This document shows, one piece after another, positions 63,501-64,000 of a stretch of DNA of 64,000 nucleotides. A program made the translations under genes and the position numbers. The stretch is from an uncultured Altererythrobacter sp. (GTDB lineage: Bacteria > Pseudomonadota > Alphaproteobacteria > Sphingomonadales > Sphingomonadaceae), in the NCBI GenBank assembly GCA_913055875.1, contig CAJXJY010000013.1, positions 1-64,000 on the forward strand. Reading direction: 5' to 3'. Below the pieces are notes generated by a model, which saw only the letters and a list, made by a program, of their open reading frames with translations, was not told the origin of the DNA and did not search any database. Position 1 is the stretch's first letter; each line of letters opens with the position of its first letter.

Positions 63501-63651
63501 CGAGACCAAGGCCGATACAAGCGCCGAACAGCTGCGGCTGGCCGAGCTGCAAAGCATCGACAGTGCCGAACGGTATTTCCGCGACGTGTCGCCGGAGATC
63601 GTGTTCAGGAAGATCGAGGGATACGACGAGTTGCTAGATGCGATCGGCTGA
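60529..63651 (+). CDS. res: Type III restriction endonuclease/helicase (Res)
   Basis: This 1,040-residue subunit has the DEAD-like helicase part (Walker A ETGTGKTF at about residues 100-107; LILDEPQRMEG, an unusual DEPQ box, at about 230; motif VI EVGRGLRIS) and a C-terminal PD-(D/E)xK nuclease: NPDWAIALEF and FVAETKAD at about 972-993. With Mod it cleaves DNA beyond two inversely oriented unmethylated sites. It is the last gene of the island. No later genes are on this strand before the next gene. Confidence 0.92.
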   Translation: MTKQIFKPLDYQARAAQAVVDCFAGQPRSEGIGYRMDPGADPGAQAGLFGNGLRNAPLELSETDLLENIRKVQMAQHLPPSGELAKSKAAKVNLDVEMETGTGKTFVYLDTMYRLHAEYGWSKFIVVVPSIAIREGVKKTLEDTEGWFQSLYGHKIRHFVYNSGQLDKLTSFSEDGGLHCMIINTQAFTADVRAGDTGRGAGRIIFDTPDSFQSRRPIDVIAGNRPILILDEPQRMEGAKTQAAMTHFEAPLALRYSATHKTRHDLVHRLDALDAYNRKLVKKIQVKGVTTRGLPGLDGYLYLSHFRTFADGRKPEARVTIEHVLKGGQVKRKPVWLRDGDRLEEKSGGLAEYAGYTVSNIDATQRTVEFLNGQVLEEGCVTGDAGEDAVRRVQIRETIRTHFERERMLHARGIKVLSLFFIDEVAKYRVYGEDGGKENGLYAQMFEEEYRRALDELKELDASDEAWLAYVKRDRPHEVHDGYFSIDRKGRMVEPSVNRTGDEKGEAKDESSYDLILKDKGRLLSLDEPVRFVFSHSALREGWDNPNVFTICTLKQSDHEIGKRQEVGRGLRISVDANGHRTDGESIVHQINVLTVIASESYDDFAKALQDEMADALAGRPREASVAYFQSLSVNTPEGSREVTQQEARELEYWLTVERYIDQAYHITSKWHEHRDTIAEAVAAGASGRIDEASSEAQAIWASFPQPLQGNAAEYVALVDTVFDETALRRMTGNRRDMILPRVRRKNLEKEAFLELWNRINRKAVCFTDLDTGKLIASAIARLDGDLAVDRQRIVVTGAELAGGLGAEDIRSRSGFRAERSRSEYREDAVESDVRFDLIGRLASSTRLTRRTAGRILTGIKASTFAMFGRNPEMFLRKAADLIRREKVALAIESLRYEKTGQTYDVSIFETDRYEIPSESAFEAASHVYDYVAVDSKNERKFAQELEAAEEVVVYAKLPRGFVIPTPGGSYNPDWAIALEFAGERQIYFVAETKADTSAEQLRLAELQSIDSAERYFRDVSPEIVFRKIEGYDELLDAIG

Positions 63652-63742
63652 GGCTTGGCCGGCACCCGATACGGAGCAGGGCTGAGAATCGGGGCGCTAG
63701 CAGCCGGTTCCGCTTGCCCGTTCCAAAGCGGATTTGCCGGGT

Positions 63743-64000
63743 TCAGCCATGCAGGTTGATGAGCGAATCCATGAGCCCCTCGTCAGCGCTGGAACAAACG
63801 CCGAGCACGACCGCCTCGTCGCACCCGTCTGCCGTTACGTAGGCGTGGCCCATGGTGGAATCGATGTAAATGCCCTGACCTTCCTCGATCCTGACGGGGT
63901 CGTAGAACTCGGTGTGTACCTCGATCGCGCCTTCTATCACGGAGATGAACTCTTCGCCGTGATGGCGTACGAGATCACCGAATTCCTTCGCGCTATGCTT
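63743..64000 (-). CDS. XRE-family regulator with cupin domain, C-terminal part (cut by the window edge)
   Basis: The frame runs off the right edge. The visible 85 residues form a cupin: HHGEEFISVIEG, then VHTEFYDPVRIEEGQGIYIDSTMGHAYV. This pattern is typical of the sensor domain of XRE-cupin regulators, whose N-terminal DNA-binding domain would lie beyond the window. A shorter frame beginning at 63940 (GTG) is not the true start. It is convergent with res. Confidence 0.7.
   Translation of the reverse strand, partial: KHSAKEFGDLVRHHGEEFISVIEGAIEVHTEFYDPVRIEEGQGIYIDSTMGHAYVTADGCDEAVVLGVCSSADEGLMDSLINLHG

Overview
The window is GC-rich, densely coded chromosomal DNA. Its gene content suggests an alphaproteobacterium of the Sphingomonadales, probably Erythrobacteraceae: a crtY-crtI-crtB carotenoid operon, a biotin-dependent acyl-CoA carboxylase pair, many secreted peptidases and hydrolases, and short GC-rich inverted repeats typical of that group. 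This placement is an inference from content, not a phylogeny.

Layout. 1-8.2 kb: the tail of etfA, a 2Fe-2S ferredoxin, an enoyl-CoA hydratase-like gene, tRNA-Gly(CCC) with a duplicated 3' end (an integration-scar-like repeat), an alpha/beta hydrolase, a PhoX-like Tat protein, a degenerate GDT1-like membrane protein, dps, pgl, a Nudix gene and dinB. 8.2-13.1 kb: an MFS exporter and the acyl-CoA carboxylase subunits. 13.2-18 kb: the carotenoid operon (minus strand), whose genes overlap or nearly abut. Between crtI and crtB it carries a gene fusing a barstar-like domain to a LOG/TIGR00730 domain. 18-32 kb: mostly single metabolic, secreted or membrane genes (DUF2585, MipA-like, S9 peptidase, amidohydrolase plus PqqB-like MBL protein, DUF885, EF-hand protein, dicarboxylate symporter, leuS) separated by interspersed inverted-repeat elements.

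32.9-45.3 kb: a coherent plus-strand locus of response regulator, histidine kinase, lipoprotein, exported TPR-CHAT (caspase-like) protein, TPR/outer-membrane beta-barrel protein and a 1,789-residue exported FecR-domain protein with long tyrosine-rich repeats and three TbpB-like domains. It looks like a regulated surface-protein secretion and proteolysis system and I do not recognise it as a described one.

45.4-53.4 kb: a ClpP-like gene and a complete Rtc RNA-repair/Ro60 locus. On the minus strand run rsr (Ro60), four tandem Y-RNA-like genes (each a long terminal stem enclosing a tRNA-like module, in the third unit a circularly permuted tRNA with encoded CCA), rtcB, a nucleotidyltransferase and rtcA. 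The divergent rtcR encodes a sigma54 activator, and a sigma54-type promoter lies upstream of rsr.

53.7-63.7 kb: a restriction island with McrB (with an inserted EVE-like segment), McrC, a small basic protein and a type III Mod/Res pair. A cupin-domain regulator is cut by the right edge. The adjacency of RNA repair/Ro60 to restriction genes suggests a stress and defence neighbourhood.
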